In this document: piece by piece, positions 16,689-25,132 of the stretch
How the letters are laid out: every line of letters begins with the position of its first letter
Position numbering within the stretch: position 1 is the stretch's first letter
Assembly (NCBI RefSeq): GCF_003123685.1
Contig: NZ_QCYJ01000115.1
Coordinates: 1 to 64,000, forward strand
Direction of reading: 5' to 3'
Length of the DNA stretch: 64,000 nt
From: Nocardia aurea
GTDB taxonomy: Bacteria; Actinomycetota; Actinomycetes; Mycobacteriales; Mycobacteriaceae
The notes under the pieces: generated by a model
The model's input: the letters and a program-made list of their open reading frames with translations, nothing else
The model's database searches: none
What the model was told of the DNA's origin: nothing
Made by a program: the position numbers and the translations under genes

Positions 16689-18989
16689 ATGGATGCCTTC
16701 AACCCCAACGACTACCGCAAACGGGTACTCGCCGCGGTCGAGCGCCGCGGCGGACCCGAGCAGTCGGATTCGTTCGAGCTCTACGACATTCCGCTCGACG
16801 ACGCCGAGACACTCGGTGACGCCGAGGTCGCCGCGCGCGTCGAGGAGGTCTGGGGTTTCTGGCAGCGCCAGCGTGACCACCCGAAATACCGTGTGCTGGT
16901 CGGACTTCTGGTCGACGATCACGACCGCCGCAGTGAATTGCTGCTGAACGCGAGTTCTCGCCGCGCCGAGGCGACGCGGGTGCGGCTGGTCCGCGAGCAG
17001 CGCGATGCCGGACGCTACGAGATGCTCGACATCGCCGTCTCGCGGCTGGTGCAGCGACACGGTGGCATACCGGCGAGCAAGGTCGCGGGTCTCGAGGAGA
17101 TCGGCGCGATGGGCGGGCTCGACGCGGCCGAGGTCGCCGCGCGCCTGCGCAGGCACAAGATCCTGTCCGATCAGCCGCAGGTCGCGCCCGCGCCGAGTGC
17201 GACGCTCACCGAACAGCGGCGCAAGCAGATCCGGCAATTGCTCAGCGAATGGGATCGGCTGCTCGAAGGGCAACCGGCTCCCACCCTTTTCGCGCTGCTC
17301 GGCCTCGATCCGACCGATGCCGCGCACACCGAGGAGATCCGCCTGCGCGCCGAGGCATTGCGGGCGCGGTCACGAGAGTTGCCGCCGGGCCGGATCCGGG
17401 TCGTACTCGACGAACTGCTCGTGCACGTGCAGGATCTGCTCGAGGGCGGCGGTCCCGAGGTCAGGGAGTACGTCCGCTCGATCATCGACGACGTCACCAC
17501 CGAGTTGCGGCCGAAGGTCCGCGCCGCGGTGCTCGTCGAGGATCAACTGGTCGGCGAGGACTACCAATTCCTGCTCGAAGAGGCGATGGAACTCGGACTC
17601 GATCGCGCCGAGGCGATCCGGGTACTCACCGATCTCACCACCGCGCTCGGTGCGCGCATCGAGAGCTCACCGGTTGTCCCGCCGCGGCCCGAGACCCCGG
17701 CGTATTCGCCGCCACGGGACACGCGGACCACGTCGGCTCGGGCCTCGGGCAGACAGTGGGAAGAACCGCTCAAAGCGGCGCGCGGGTCGCTGCGGCACGG
17801 GCGCCCCCAGGAGGCGGCCAGGCAGGTCGCCCAGGCACGTCAACTCGACAACGGCGCGGGCACGACGCCGATCCGGTCGGTCGCCGACGAGGTCGAACGG
17901 GTACTCGCCGAGGCGGGGGTGCGCTGGCGCAATGTCACCTCCGCGCTGGCGGCCAAACGCTACGTCGAAGCCGTCGAACACCTGGAATACCTGCGGCGCA
18001 CGGCCTCCGATGTGCCCCCGCCGACCGGTCGCACCGCCGGCCTGGAGGAATCGCTGGCCGAGGCGCGACGCGCCATCGCCGAAGCCGACCGGCTGGTCGC
18101 CGCCGCCGTGGCCGGGCCGCCCGCCGACCGCGCCCGCGGACTGCTCGCGGCTCGCGATATCTGCGCGGACCACCGCGGCGTGGCCGAGGCGCTCGCCGCC
18201 ACCGTCGTCGAACCCCCCGCCAACGTCCGGGTGTCGCGCATGCGCAACGGCTCGGCACAGGTCACCTGGTCGCCCTCGCCCGCGGGAAATGTCGACTACC
18301 GGGTGACCCGCCTGCAACCCGACGGCTCGTGGCGCGTCGTCGGCCGGACCCGGGTCACCGAACTCGAAGACGGCGGAATCCCTTCCACCGGAACACTTCC
18401 GGTCTACGCGGTCGCCGCGGCGCTCGCCGGACAGTACTCGGAGATCGCTCGCTCCGACGCGCCACCTCCCGCAGCGCGGAAATCCGCCGCCGCGCAGGCG
18501 GGAACCGGCGTCGGGGAGACGCGGTCGAATCCCACGCCCGGATCGAGCGAGGTGTCCCCTGGGCAGCCCGGCTCCGACCCGGGGCATTCACCAACTGCCG
18601 CAGTGGATTCGGCGACGCCGTCGACCACCGGTGCTGAGCACACCGCCGACCGGGGAACACCGCGCGACGAGCCGAATCCCAGCGGAATCCCCACCGTGAG
18701 CGGATTGGCCGAGCACGGTGGTCTGCTGGTGTTCACCTGGCCGGTCGGCGTCACCGAGGTTTTCGTGGTGGCCCGCGCCGACGCGCCGCCCGCGACACCG
18801 GACGATCCGGGGGCGCGCGCCTGGAAGGTCACCAATATGCGGTACGAGATCGACGGCGGGGTGAAGATCCCGCCGGATCTGCCTCGGCCCTGCCATCTCG
18901 CCGTCGCCTCGTGTCGCCGCGAGACCAACGGGGCGCTCACGATCGCCGCCGGATTCTCCGCGACCGCCCGGCTGCACTGGGCAGGCTGA
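16689..18989 (+). CDS. Large Hsp70-operon partner protein with J-like and FN3-like segments
   Basis: 766 aa from ATG 16689 (MDAFNPNDYRKRV). I recognise no named family. Residues 25-75 look like a degenerate J domain: an LYDIPLDD start, then a helix with WQRQRDHPKYRVLV, where HPK stands in place of HPD. Residues 195-250 (PTLFALLGLDPTDAAHTEEI) look like a second such unit. Long helical, Ala/Arg-rich stretches cover 250-500. Two fibronectin-III-like strand blocks follow at about 508-590 (PPANVRVSRMRNGSAQVTWS) and 670-766, joined by a Ser/Pro/Thr-rich linker. No signal peptide is seen. It is co-transcribed with hsp70 and likely delivers clients to it. Confidence 0.75.
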   Translation: MDAFNPNDYRKRVLAAVERRGGPEQSDSFELYDIPLDDAETLGDAEVAARVEEVWGFWQRQRDHPKYRVLVGLLVDDHDRRSELLLNASSRRAEATRVRLVREQRDAGRYEMLDIAVSRLVQRHGGIPASKVAGLEEIGAMGGLDAAEVAARLRRHKILSDQPQVAPAPSATLTEQRRKQIRQLLSEWDRLLEGQPAPTLFALLGLDPTDAAHTEEIRLRAEALRARSRELPPGRIRVVLDELLVHVQDLLEGGGPEVREYVRSIIDDVTTELRPKVRAAVLVEDQLVGEDYQFLLEEAMELGLDRAEAIRVLTDLTTALGARIESSPVVPPRPETPAYSPPRDTRTTSARASGRQWEEPLKAARGSLRHGRPQEAARQVAQARQLDNGAGTTPIRSVADEVERVLAEAGVRWRNVTSALAAKRYVEAVEHLEYLRRTASDVPPPTGRTAGLEESLAEARRAIAEADRLVAAAVAGPPADRARGLLAARDICADHRGVAEALAATVVEPPANVRVSRMRNGSAQVTWSPSPAGNVDYRVTRLQPDGSWRVVGRTRVTELEDGGIPSTGTLPVYAVAAALAGQYSEIARSDAPPPAARKSAAAQAGTGVGETRSNPTPGSSEVSPGQPGSDPGHSPTAAVDSATPSTTGAEHTADRGTPRDEPNPSGIPTVSGLAEHGGLLVFTWPVGVTEVFVVARADAPPATPDDPGARAWKVTNMRYEIDGGVKIPPDLPRPCHLAVASCRRETNGALTIAAGFSATARLHWAG

Positions 18990-19085
18990 GCGCGCACGGC
19001 CCGGTCCAACGCGTGGCGCGTGGACCCGGAACCTGTGCGACGAGTGCTGGACAGGCTCGGTCCGCGCCGATGTGACAAGGTAGGT

Positions 19086-20045
19086 GTGGTGATACCCAAG
19101 TTGATGGCGGTGAGCGACGTGCACGTCGGCCACCAGGGGAATCGGCCGGTCGTCGAGCAGATCCGGGCGGATTCGCCCGAGGACTGGCTGATCGTCGCGG
19201 GTGACGTGGGCGAGAAGGCCGAGGATATCCGCTGGGCGCTCGAACTGCTGCGCAGCCGGTTCGCGAAGGTCATCTGGGTGCCCGGCAACCACGAACTGTG
19301 GACGACGCCGAAGGATCCGGTGCAGTTGCACGGGGCCGCCCGCTACGACTACCTCGTCGCGATGTGCCGGGACCTGGATGTGGTGACCCCGGAGGACCCG
19401 TTTCCGGTGTGGTCGGGCGCGGGCGCGGAGGAATTCGGCTCGCCGGTGACCCTGGTGCCGATGTTCCTGCTCTACGACTACTCGTTCCTGCCCGAAGGCG
19501 CCCTCACCAAGGCGCAGGGTCTGGCGATCGCCCGCGAACGCAACGTGGTCGCGACCGACGAATTCCTGCTGTCGCCCGATCCGTATCTGACCCGCGATGC
19601 CTGGTGTCACGCCCGGGTGCAGGCGACCCAGCGCAAACTCGACGCCTTGCCCGCGGACACCCCGATCGTCATGATCAATCACTTCCCGATGGTCCGCCAG
19701 CCCACCGATGTGCTGTGGTACCCGGAATTCGCGCTGTGGTGCGGCACCACGCTGACCGCCGACTGGCATACCAGCTACAACGTGGTGTGCTCGGTCTACG
19801 GCCACCTGCACATTCCGCGCACGTCCTACTACGACGGCGTCCGCTTCGAAGAGGTCTCCCTCGGCTATCCGCGCGAATGGCAACGTCGCGGACTGCCCGA
19901 TCAGCTCCTGCGTCAGATCCTGCCCACCCCGGCCTACCCGCCGGGGTCGCTGAACGCGTGGGGCGGCCATTTCGCGGTCACCCCGGAGATGGAGGCCGCG
20001 GCCTCGCAGATGCGCGAACGCGCCCAGCGCCGTCGCGGCGTCTGA
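19086..20045 (+). CDS. pptH: Metallophosphoesterase, PptH-like (4'-phosphopantetheinyl hydrolase)
   Basis: 319 aa. All five metallophosphoesterase motifs are present: SDVHVGHQ, AGDVGEKA, GNHELW, NHFP and GHLHIPR. It is the equivalent of Rv2795c, which in M. tuberculosis removes phosphopantetheine from acyl carrier proteins and is encoded next to pptT, as here. GTG 19086 (VVIPKLMAVSDVHVG) fits the homologue's N-terminus. An ATG at 19104 and a longer GTG at 19020 are alternatives. Confidence 0.85.
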   Translation: MVIPKLMAVSDVHVGHQGNRPVVEQIRADSPEDWLIVAGDVGEKAEDIRWALELLRSRFAKVIWVPGNHELWTTPKDPVQLHGAARYDYLVAMCRDLDVVTPEDPFPVWSGAGAEEFGSPVTLVPMFLLYDYSFLPEGALTKAQGLAIARERNVVATDEFLLSPDPYLTRDAWCHARVQATQRKLDALPADTPIVMINHFPMVRQPTDVLWYPEFALWCGTTLTADWHTSYNVVCSVYGHLHIPRTSYYDGVRFEEVSLGYPREWQRRGLPDQLLRQILPTPAYPPGSLNAWGGHFAVTPEMEAAASQMRERAQRRRGV

Positions 20046-20054
20046 GCTCTGCAT

Positions 20055-20060
20055 TAGGCT
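20055..20060 (+). promoter_or_regulatory. -10 element (TAGGCT) of pptT, leaderless
   Basis: TAGGCT, 8 bases, then ATG 20069. It lies between the pptH stop (20045) and pptT, so pptT has its own promoter as well as possible read-through. Confidence 0.5.
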
Positions 20061-20068
20061 CGGGAGCG

Positions 20069-20737
20069 ATGATCGAGAACATTCTGCCCAACGGGGTCGC
20101 CTCGGCCGAACTGTTGGCGTACCCGGACGATCTGAAACCGCATCCCGCGGAAGAACATCTCATCGCCAAGTCGGTGGACAAACGCCGCCGCGATTTCATC
20201 GGCGCGAGGTATTGCGCGCGACAGGCGCTCGAGCAGTTGGGCGAGCCCGCCGTGGCGATCGGCAAAGGGGAGCGGGGGATGCCGCTGTTCCCGCGCGGCA
20301 TCGTCGGCAGCCTGACCCACTGCGACGGATACCGCGCGGCGGCGCTGGCGCACAAATTGCGCTTCCGTTCCGTCGGCATCGACGCCGAACCGCACGGGGC
20401 ACTGCCCGAGGGCGTCCTGGATTCGGTGAGCCTGCCGCAGGAGCGGGAATGGCTGGGAGCCACGTCCACCGGACTGCACCTGGATCGACTGCTGTTCTGC
20501 GCGAAGGAAGCCACCTACAAGGCGTGGTTCCCGCTGACGTTGCGCTGGCTCGGTTTCGAGGACGCGCACATCACCTTCACCGTCGACGAACTCTCCGACG
20601 ACGCGGGCTCGGGCACCTTCCACAGCGCGTTGCTGATTCCGGGCCAGACCACCGACGGCGGGGTGCCGCTCACCTCGTTCGACGGGCGCTGGGTGATCGG
20701 CGACGGGCTGATCCTGACCGCGATCGTGCACGGCTGA
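20069..20737 (+). CDS. pptT: 4'-phosphopantetheinyl transferase PptT
   Basis: 222 aa, Sfp-type. It transfers phosphopantetheine from CoA to carrier domains of polyketide, mycolic acid and siderophore synthases. Seen: RRRDFIGARYCARQAL, GSLTHCDGYRAAAL, the Mg-binding GIDAEPHG, and FCAKEATYKAWFPLT with the KEA-x3-K motif. It pairs with the opposing hydrolase gene pptH immediately upstream. Its TGA shares one base with the truB ATG. Confidence 0.94.
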   Translation: MIENILPNGVASAELLAYPDDLKPHPAEEHLIAKSVDKRRRDFIGARYCARQALEQLGEPAVAIGKGERGMPLFPRGIVGSLTHCDGYRAAALAHKLRFRSVGIDAEPHGALPEGVLDSVSLPQEREWLGATSTGLHLDRLLFCAKEATYKAWFPLTLRWLGFEDAHITFTVDELSDDAGSGTFHSALLIPGQTTDGGVPLTSFDGRWVIGDGLILTAIVHG

Positions 20738-21657
20738 TGGCGCAGACCGCGCGCGACATCCTCGGCGGCCTGCTGATCGTCGACAAGGACGGCGGCTGGA
20801 CCAGCCACGATGTCGTCGCGAAATCTCGAAGACTGTTGCACACCAAGAAGGTCGGGCACGCGGGCACCCTCGATCCGATGGCCACCGGTGTACTCGTCCT
20901 CGGTGTCGAGCGCGCGACCAAACTGCTCGGCCTGCTCACCCTCACGACCAAGGCCTACACGGCCACCGTCCGTCTCGGGCAGGCCACCACCACCGACGAC
21001 GCCGAGGGCGAGATCCTCGCCACCACCCCCGCCACACACCTCGGCGACGCCGAGATCGCCGCGCACACCGCCGAACTCACCGGTGACATCCAGCAGGTGC
21101 CCGCCACCGTCAGCGCCATCAAGGTCGACGGCGAACGCGCCTACGCGCGCCACCGCGCGGGCGAGGACGTGCGACTGGCCGCCCGCCCGGTCACCGTCTC
21201 CCGCTTCGACATCCTGGCCCGCCGCGACACCGGGGATTTCGTCGATCTCGATGTCGGGGTCGAATGTTCCTCCGGCACCTATGTGCGCGCACTCGCCCGC
21301 GATCTCGGCGCCGCGCTCGGCGTGGGCGGACACCTGACCGCACTGCGGCGCACCCGCGTCGGGCCCTTCACCCTCGAACACGCCCGCACCCTGGACGAGT
21401 TGGCCCTCGCCGCCGAATCCGGCGCTCCGCTGCTGAGTCTCGGCATCGACGACGCCGTCCGCACCGCCTTCCCGCATCGTTCGATCTCCGCCGCCGAGGC
21501 CGAATCCCTGCGCGACGGACGCTGGCTGGAACCCCTCGGCCTCGAGGGCGTGCACGCGGCGCTCACCGAGGACGGCACCGCCATCGCGCTGCTCGAGGAG
21601 ATGGGCAAACGCGCGTCCTCGGTCATGGTCATCCGCCCCAGAGGGCTCATCGACTGA
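20737..21657 (+). CDS. truB: tRNA pseudouridine(55) synthase TruB
   Basis: 306 aa. It makes pseudouridine 55 in the T-loop of tRNAs. Seen: GGLLIVDKDGGWTSHDVV, the catalytic block HAGTLDPMATGVLVLG (Asp nucleophile), KAYTATVRLGQATTTDDAEG, and CSSGTYVRALARDLG, with a PUA-like C-terminal region (RSISAAEAESLRDGRW). The start overlaps the pptT stop by one base (TGATG), showing coupling. Confidence 0.96.
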   Translation: MAQTARDILGGLLIVDKDGGWTSHDVVAKSRRLLHTKKVGHAGTLDPMATGVLVLGVERATKLLGLLTLTTKAYTATVRLGQATTTDDAEGEILATTPATHLGDAEIAAHTAELTGDIQQVPATVSAIKVDGERAYARHRAGEDVRLAARPVTVSRFDILARRDTGDFVDLDVGVECSSGTYVRALARDLGAALGVGGHLTALRRTRVGPFTLEHARTLDELALAAESGAPLLSLGIDDAVRTAFPHRSISAAEAESLRDGRWLEPLGLEGVHAALTEDGTAIALLEEMGKRASSVMVIRPRGLID

Positions 21658-21791
21658 CGGCGCGGCTCACGTTGCCGCATCGCGCGTTTCCGTGTTCGCG
21701 CGCCGCGTCCGCACCCGCCCGGATTCCGTACAGTGGTGCGTGGTCGGCCGCACGCACCGGGATATCGCGGCGACTGTGGGAGGCAGTGGCA

Positions 21792-22214
21792 ATGAGCGAA
21801 CATCCCGTCGACACGTTCGACCTGTGGGACCGTGACAACGACGGTCTGGTCTCCGTCGACGACATCGTCGCCGGAATCAGGACACTCGGCCGCGAGGTCG
21901 ACGTCGACGCGGTCGAGCGCATGGTCGCCGCCGCCGACACCAACGGCGACTACCTGGTCTCCCGAGCGGAATTCGACGCCGCCGTCCTCGGTGGCCGCAT
22001 CGAGGTGACCGACGCCGACGCCGCGTTCGAGGTGTTCGACGTCAACGGCGACGGCAAGATCTCGGTCGACGAACTCGAATCCATGATCCGCCACGTCGGC
22101 GCGGGACTCATCGACGAACCGGCGCACGCGCTGCTCGCCGCCGCCGACCACGACGGTGACGGCTATCTGTCCCCGTCGGAATTCCGCGCGCTGCTCGATT
22201 TCCTCTCGCGCTGA
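21792..22214 (+). CDS. Calmodulin-like four-EF-hand calcium-binding protein
   Basis: 140 aa with four 12-residue EF loops: DRDNDGLVSVDD, DTNGDYLVSRAE, DVNGDGKISVDE and DHDGDGYLSPSE. Loops 3 and 4 are canonical. Loop 1 ends in Asp instead of Glu and loop 2 has Tyr at the Gly position, so their affinity may be lower. There is no signal peptide, so it is cytosolic. GGGAGG lies 8 bases before ATG 21792, and a TACAGT -10 sits at 21729. Similar calerythrin/CabD-type proteins exist in actinomycetes as Ca2+ buffers or sensors. The target is unknown. Confidence 0.85.
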   Translation: MSEHPVDTFDLWDRDNDGLVSVDDIVAGIRTLGREVDVDAVERMVAAADTNGDYLVSRAEFDAAVLGGRIEVTDADAAFEVFDVNGDGKISVDELESMIRHVGAGLIDEPAHALLAAADHDGDGYLSPSEFRALLDFLSR

Positions 22215-22238
22215 ACGGATTCCGGTGCGTCGACGCGC

Positions 22239-23027
22239 TCAGTCCGTCAGCCAGATTGCCTCGGCGGCGGGCCTGCCGAGATCGGTCGTGACCTCGGTAT
22301 TGCCGATGCGAATCGCGATGGTGCCCGCGAAATCCCGGCGTTCCACCACCGTGATGGCGGTGTCGAGGGCGATGCCGACCGCGTCGAAATAGCGCAGCAT
22401 GTCCGGATCGGAATCGGAGATGCGCGCGACCCGACCGGACTGGCCCGCCCGGAAATCGCTGAGCTGCTGGGCGGGGGGAGTCGGCACCGCGCCGTCGGCC
22501 GACGGAATCGGATCGCCGTGCGGATCACGATCCGGATAGCCGAGTTTGGCGTCGATACGGGCCATCATCAGATCCGAGACCGCGTGCTCGAGCACCTCGG
22601 CCTCGTCGTGCACCTCGTCCCAGCGGTAACCGAGCTCGTTCACGAGGAACGTCTCGAGCAGCCGGTGCCTGCGCACCATCGCGATCGCGGCGTTGCGGCC
22701 CTGCTCGGTCAGCGTGATCGAGCCGTAGCGCGCGTGTTCGACCAAACCCTGGTCCGCGAGTTTGCGCACGGCCTCCGACACCGTCGACGCCGAGACGCCG
22801 ATCCGCTCGGCGAGCAACTTCGTCGACACCTTCTCCTGCGACCACTCCTGGGCGGTCCAGATCACCTTCAGATAGTCCTGGGCGACCGAGGTCAGCTCCT
22901 TGGCCACCGTCGCGGTGCCTCCGACGGGTTCCTCCCGCGCGGAGCTGTCCGTCAGCTCGCGGCGGGTGGCGATGTCTCGTTTACCGGGCACATATTCGAG
23001 CTTATGCACAGAACGGCGGTTTGACAC
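22239..23027 (-). CDS. DtxR/MntR-family metal-dependent regulator (SirR-like)
   Basis: 262 aa. The winged helix is SVAQDYLKVIWTAQEWSQ... LAERIGVSASTVSEAVRKLAD, followed by the dimerisation/metal domain MVRRHRLLETFLVNELGYRW then DEVHDEAEVLEHAVSD, whose His, Glu and Cys-equivalent positions match MntR/IdeR metal sites, and an FeoA-like C-terminus from about residue 195. It is the counterpart of Rv2788 (sirR) and, as there, lies divergent from ribF. The first 45 residues are not conserved, so the true start may lie around residues 40-45. Confidence 0.88.
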   Translation of the reverse strand: MSNRRSVHKLEYVPGKRDIATRRELTDSSAREEPVGGTATVAKELTSVAQDYLKVIWTAQEWSQEKVSTKLLAERIGVSASTVSEAVRKLADQGLVEHARYGSITLTEQGRNAAIAMVRRHRLLETFLVNELGYRWDEVHDEAEVLEHAVSDLMMARIDAKLGYPDRDPHGDPIPSADGAVPTPPAQQLSDFRAGQSGRVARISDSDPDMLRYFDAVGIALDTAITVVERRDFAGTIAIRIGNTEVTTDLGRPAAEAIWLTD

Positions 23028-23210
23028 ACTACGACGCTCCCGCTCCCGTCCCGAGCGAACCCCCGTTCACCAGCCGGAAACGGGAACGGGAACGTTCTGT
23101 GACATCCCGTACGCCCGAATGTCGTTCGCCCCGCGATCTCCGCAGGCCCTCACGCCGTGCGCGTACGGCACGGCGTGGGCTTCGGTCGGACCGCCCTCGG
23201 TGCTGTCTAT

Positions 23211-23216
23211 TAGGCT
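23211..23216 (+). promoter_or_regulatory. -10 element (TAGGCT) of ribF, leaderless
   Basis: TAGGCT, 7 bases, then GTG 23224. No ribosome site is present. Confidence 0.55.
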
Positions 23217-23223
23217 GCGGACT

Positions 23224-24177
23224 GTGCAGAGATGGCGAAGTCTCGACGATGTGCCCGCGGACTGGGGCCGGTGTGTGCTCACGATCGGCGTATTCGACGG
23301 AGTACATCGCGGCCACGCGCAGTTGATCAGCCGCGCGGTCAAGTCCGCGGCCGCGCGCGAGGTCCCCGTGGTGCTCATGACCTTCGATCCGCACCCCATG
23401 GAGGTGGTGCGTCCCGGTTCGCATCCCGCGCAACTGACCACACTGACCCGGCGCGCCGAACTGGCCGAGGAACTCGGCGTCGACGTGTTCTGCGTGATGC
23501 CGTTCACCCAGGACTTCATGAAACTGACGCCCGCCCGCTACGTCCACGACCTGCTGGTCGAACGACTGCACGTCACCGAAGTGGTGGTCGGCGACAACTT
23601 CACCTTCGGCAAGAAGGCCACCGGCACGGTCGAGACGATGCGTGAACTCGGCGAGCGATTCGGCTTCGAGGTCGACGGTGTGAAACTGATCGGCGAACAC
23701 GCGGTGACGTTCTCCTCCACCTACATTCGCGCCTGCGTCGACGCGGGCGACATGTCCGCCGCCGCCGAAGCGCTCGGACGCCCGCACCGCGTCGAAGGCG
23801 TCGTGGTGCACGGTGACGGCCGAGGCAGACTGCTCGGCTTCCCCACCGCGAACGTGGCACCGCCCATGCACGCCGCCATCCCCGCCGACGGGGTCTACGC
23901 GGGATGGTTCACCGTCCTCGGGCCCGGACCGACCATCGGCACCGTCACCCCCGGCGAACGGGCGATGGCGGCCATCTCGGTCGGCACCAACCCCACCTTC
24001 TCCGGCCGGGCGCGCACCGTCGAGGCCTACGTCCTCGACGGCGAAGCCGACCTCTACGGCCAGCACGTCGCGGTGGATTTCGTGGAACACCTGCGCGGGA
24101 TGCGCAAATTCGACTCGATGGAAGAACTCATCGAGGCGATGGGCCGCGACGTCCAGAACGCGCGCAAAGTGCTGTGA
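23224..24177 (+). CDS. ribF: Bifunctional riboflavin kinase / FMN adenylyltransferase
   Basis: 317 aa. It makes FMN and FAD from riboflavin. The N-terminal nucleotidyltransferase domain has LTIGVFDGVHRGHAQLI and MTFDPHPMEVVRPG. FSSTYIRACVDAGD and the C-terminal kinase domain VHGDGRGRLLGFPTANVA, GVYAGWF and VGTNPTF follow. The leaderless GTG at 23224 fits the family N-terminus (QRWRSLDDVPADW), and the long upstream open frame is not conserved. Confidence 0.95.
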   Translation: MQRWRSLDDVPADWGRCVLTIGVFDGVHRGHAQLISRAVKSAAAREVPVVLMTFDPHPMEVVRPGSHPAQLTTLTRRAELAEELGVDVFCVMPFTQDFMKLTPARYVHDLLVERLHVTEVVVGDNFTFGKKATGTVETMRELGERFGFEVDGVKLIGEHAVTFSSTYIRACVDAGDMSAAAEALGRPHRVEGVVVHGDGRGRLLGFPTANVAPPMHAAIPADGVYAGWFTVLGPGPTIGTVTPGERAMAAISVGTNPTFSGRARTVEAYVLDGEADLYGQHVAVDFVEHLRGMRKFDSMEELIEAMGRDVQNARKVL

Positions 24178-24224
24178 CTTCCGCGCCCCTGGCGACCCGA
24201 TTCGGTACCCCGATATCCCTCGGG

Positions 24225-24230
24225 TAGGCT
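24225..24230 (+). promoter_or_regulatory. Promoter -10 (TAGGCT) and 5' leader of rpsO
   Basis: TAGGCT lies 91 bases before the rpsO ATG, giving a leader of about 85 nt. The leader contains the perfect 12-base palindrome CCGGAATTCCGG. S15 represses its own mRNA in several phyla through leader structures, so this leader could be such a site. That is inference. Confidence 0.4.
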
Positions 24231-24321
24231 GGCTCCTCGGGTTTGCTGCGGTCCGCGGTGGCGCCCTCCCGGAATTCCGGATATTCGAGCGCGGGACTGA
24301 AAAAATAGGAGTGGATGCCGC

Positions 24322-24591
24322 ATGGCGCTGACCACCGAGCAGAAATCGGCCATTCTCAAGGAATACGGCCTGCACGAGACGGACACCGGTTCCCCCGAGG
24401 CCCAGATCGCGATGCTGTCCAAGCGGATCTCGGACCTGACCGAGCACCTCAAGGTCCACAAGCACGACCACCACACCCGCCACGGGCTGCTCGCGCTGAT
24501 CGGCCGTCGTCGTCGGCTCTCGAAGTACCTGCAGGCCAAGGACATCGAGCGCTACCGCACGCTGATCGAGCGCCTCGGGCTGCGGCGATAA
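24322..24591 (+). CDS. rpsO: 30S ribosomal protein S15
   Basis: 89 aa, full length. Seen: [62 protein letters not shown] and [15 protein letters not shown]15 binds 16S rRNA in the central domain. AGGAG precedes the ATG by about 10 bases. It is followed by a strong terminator and then pnp, the classical rpsO-pnp order. Confidence 0.98.
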   Translation: MALTTEQKSAILKEYGLHETDTGSPEAQIAMLSKRISDLTEHLKVHKHDHHTRHGLLALIGRRRRLSKYLQAKDIERYRTLIERLGLRR

Positions 24592-24601
24592 TTCTGCGGC
24601 C

Positions 24602-24630
24602 GGGGCCGCGGGTTCGCGGCCCCCTCTGTC
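24602..24630 (+). terminator. rpsO terminator
   Basis: GGGGCCGCG (24602-24610), loop GGTT, CGCGGCCCC (24615-24623), followed by the pyrimidine-rich CTCTGTCT. It is a 9-bp GC stem 10 bases after the rpsO stop. Confidence 0.75.
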
Positions 24631-24693
24631 TCGCGTTCGAGCGGTCGAGACTCGCGCCTTCGGCGCATTGCTTCGACCGCTCGAACGCGAGAC
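24628..24693. repeat. Long perfect inverted repeat, 21-bp arms, with nested hairpin
   Basis: The left arm 24628-24648 and right arm 24673-24693 are perfectly complementary over 21 bp (core TTCGAGCGGTCGA / TCGACCGCTCGAA). The 24-nt centre contains a second hairpin, GCGCC-TTC-GGCGC (24654-24666). It immediately follows, and slightly overlaps, the rpsO terminator. It may be a mobile palindromic unit, a cruciform, or a bidirectional mRNA-end structure. Confidence 0.75.
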
Positions 24694-24789
24694 GGGCCGC
24701 GAACGGGGCGCTCGCAATACTCGCGCCGTGCGCGGGGGCGTCGATGATGATCAACACGCGATCGTCCGGGCGCTGATAACACTGCCGAC

Positions 24790-24821
24790 GGGGAGACGTA
24801 CAATCTCCCCGTTGGCTTTTT
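24790..24821 (+). terminator. Intrinsic terminator or attenuator upstream of pnp
   Basis: GGGGAGA (24790-24796), 7-nt loop, TCTCCCC (24804-24810), then GTTGGCTTTTT. It is the most T-rich terminator in the window. It stands about 310 bases before the pnp start with no gene ending nearby, so it could be a second rpsO terminator or an attenuator for pnp. Confidence 0.55.
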
Positions 24822-25132
24822 CGTGTGTCGGGGTTGGATCGTCGTGGCGTTCGCGTGAACGAATGTCTGCCATGGCACGCCCCGGACGCACGAACAACAC
24901 AGCCGTACGCATCCGCCGCGTGGCGTCGGTCTTCGGTAGTGGCCCCTCGGTTGTCCCGACGGGCTTCGATCGATGACCGCCTCCGCGTCGCTGGTTCCAA
25001 GGGGAATCGGCCGGATGTGCGCGCCGCAGCCAGGTGGTTGCCGCGTGTCCGTATCCGGTACGGCTGACGACAGCCGGGTCGCATCCACGAGGGTGCGCTG
25101 GACCCGGCGAGACGAGAGGTTGAGAGCAGAGA
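24822..25132 (+). ncRNA. Structured 5' leader of pnp (possible Actino-pnp element)
   Basis: There is no credible gene in this 311-base stretch. The best structure is 25073-25108: GCCGGGTC pairs with GACCCGGC, and inside it GCATCC pairs with GGGTGC around an ACGA loop, with a 4-nt bulge (GCTG). It lies 24 bases before the pnp ATG. Actinobacterial pnp genes are known to carry a conserved 5' RNA (the Actino-pnp motif), thought to act in autoregulation as in Escherichia coli. I have not matched this sequence to the published consensus. Confidence 0.45.
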
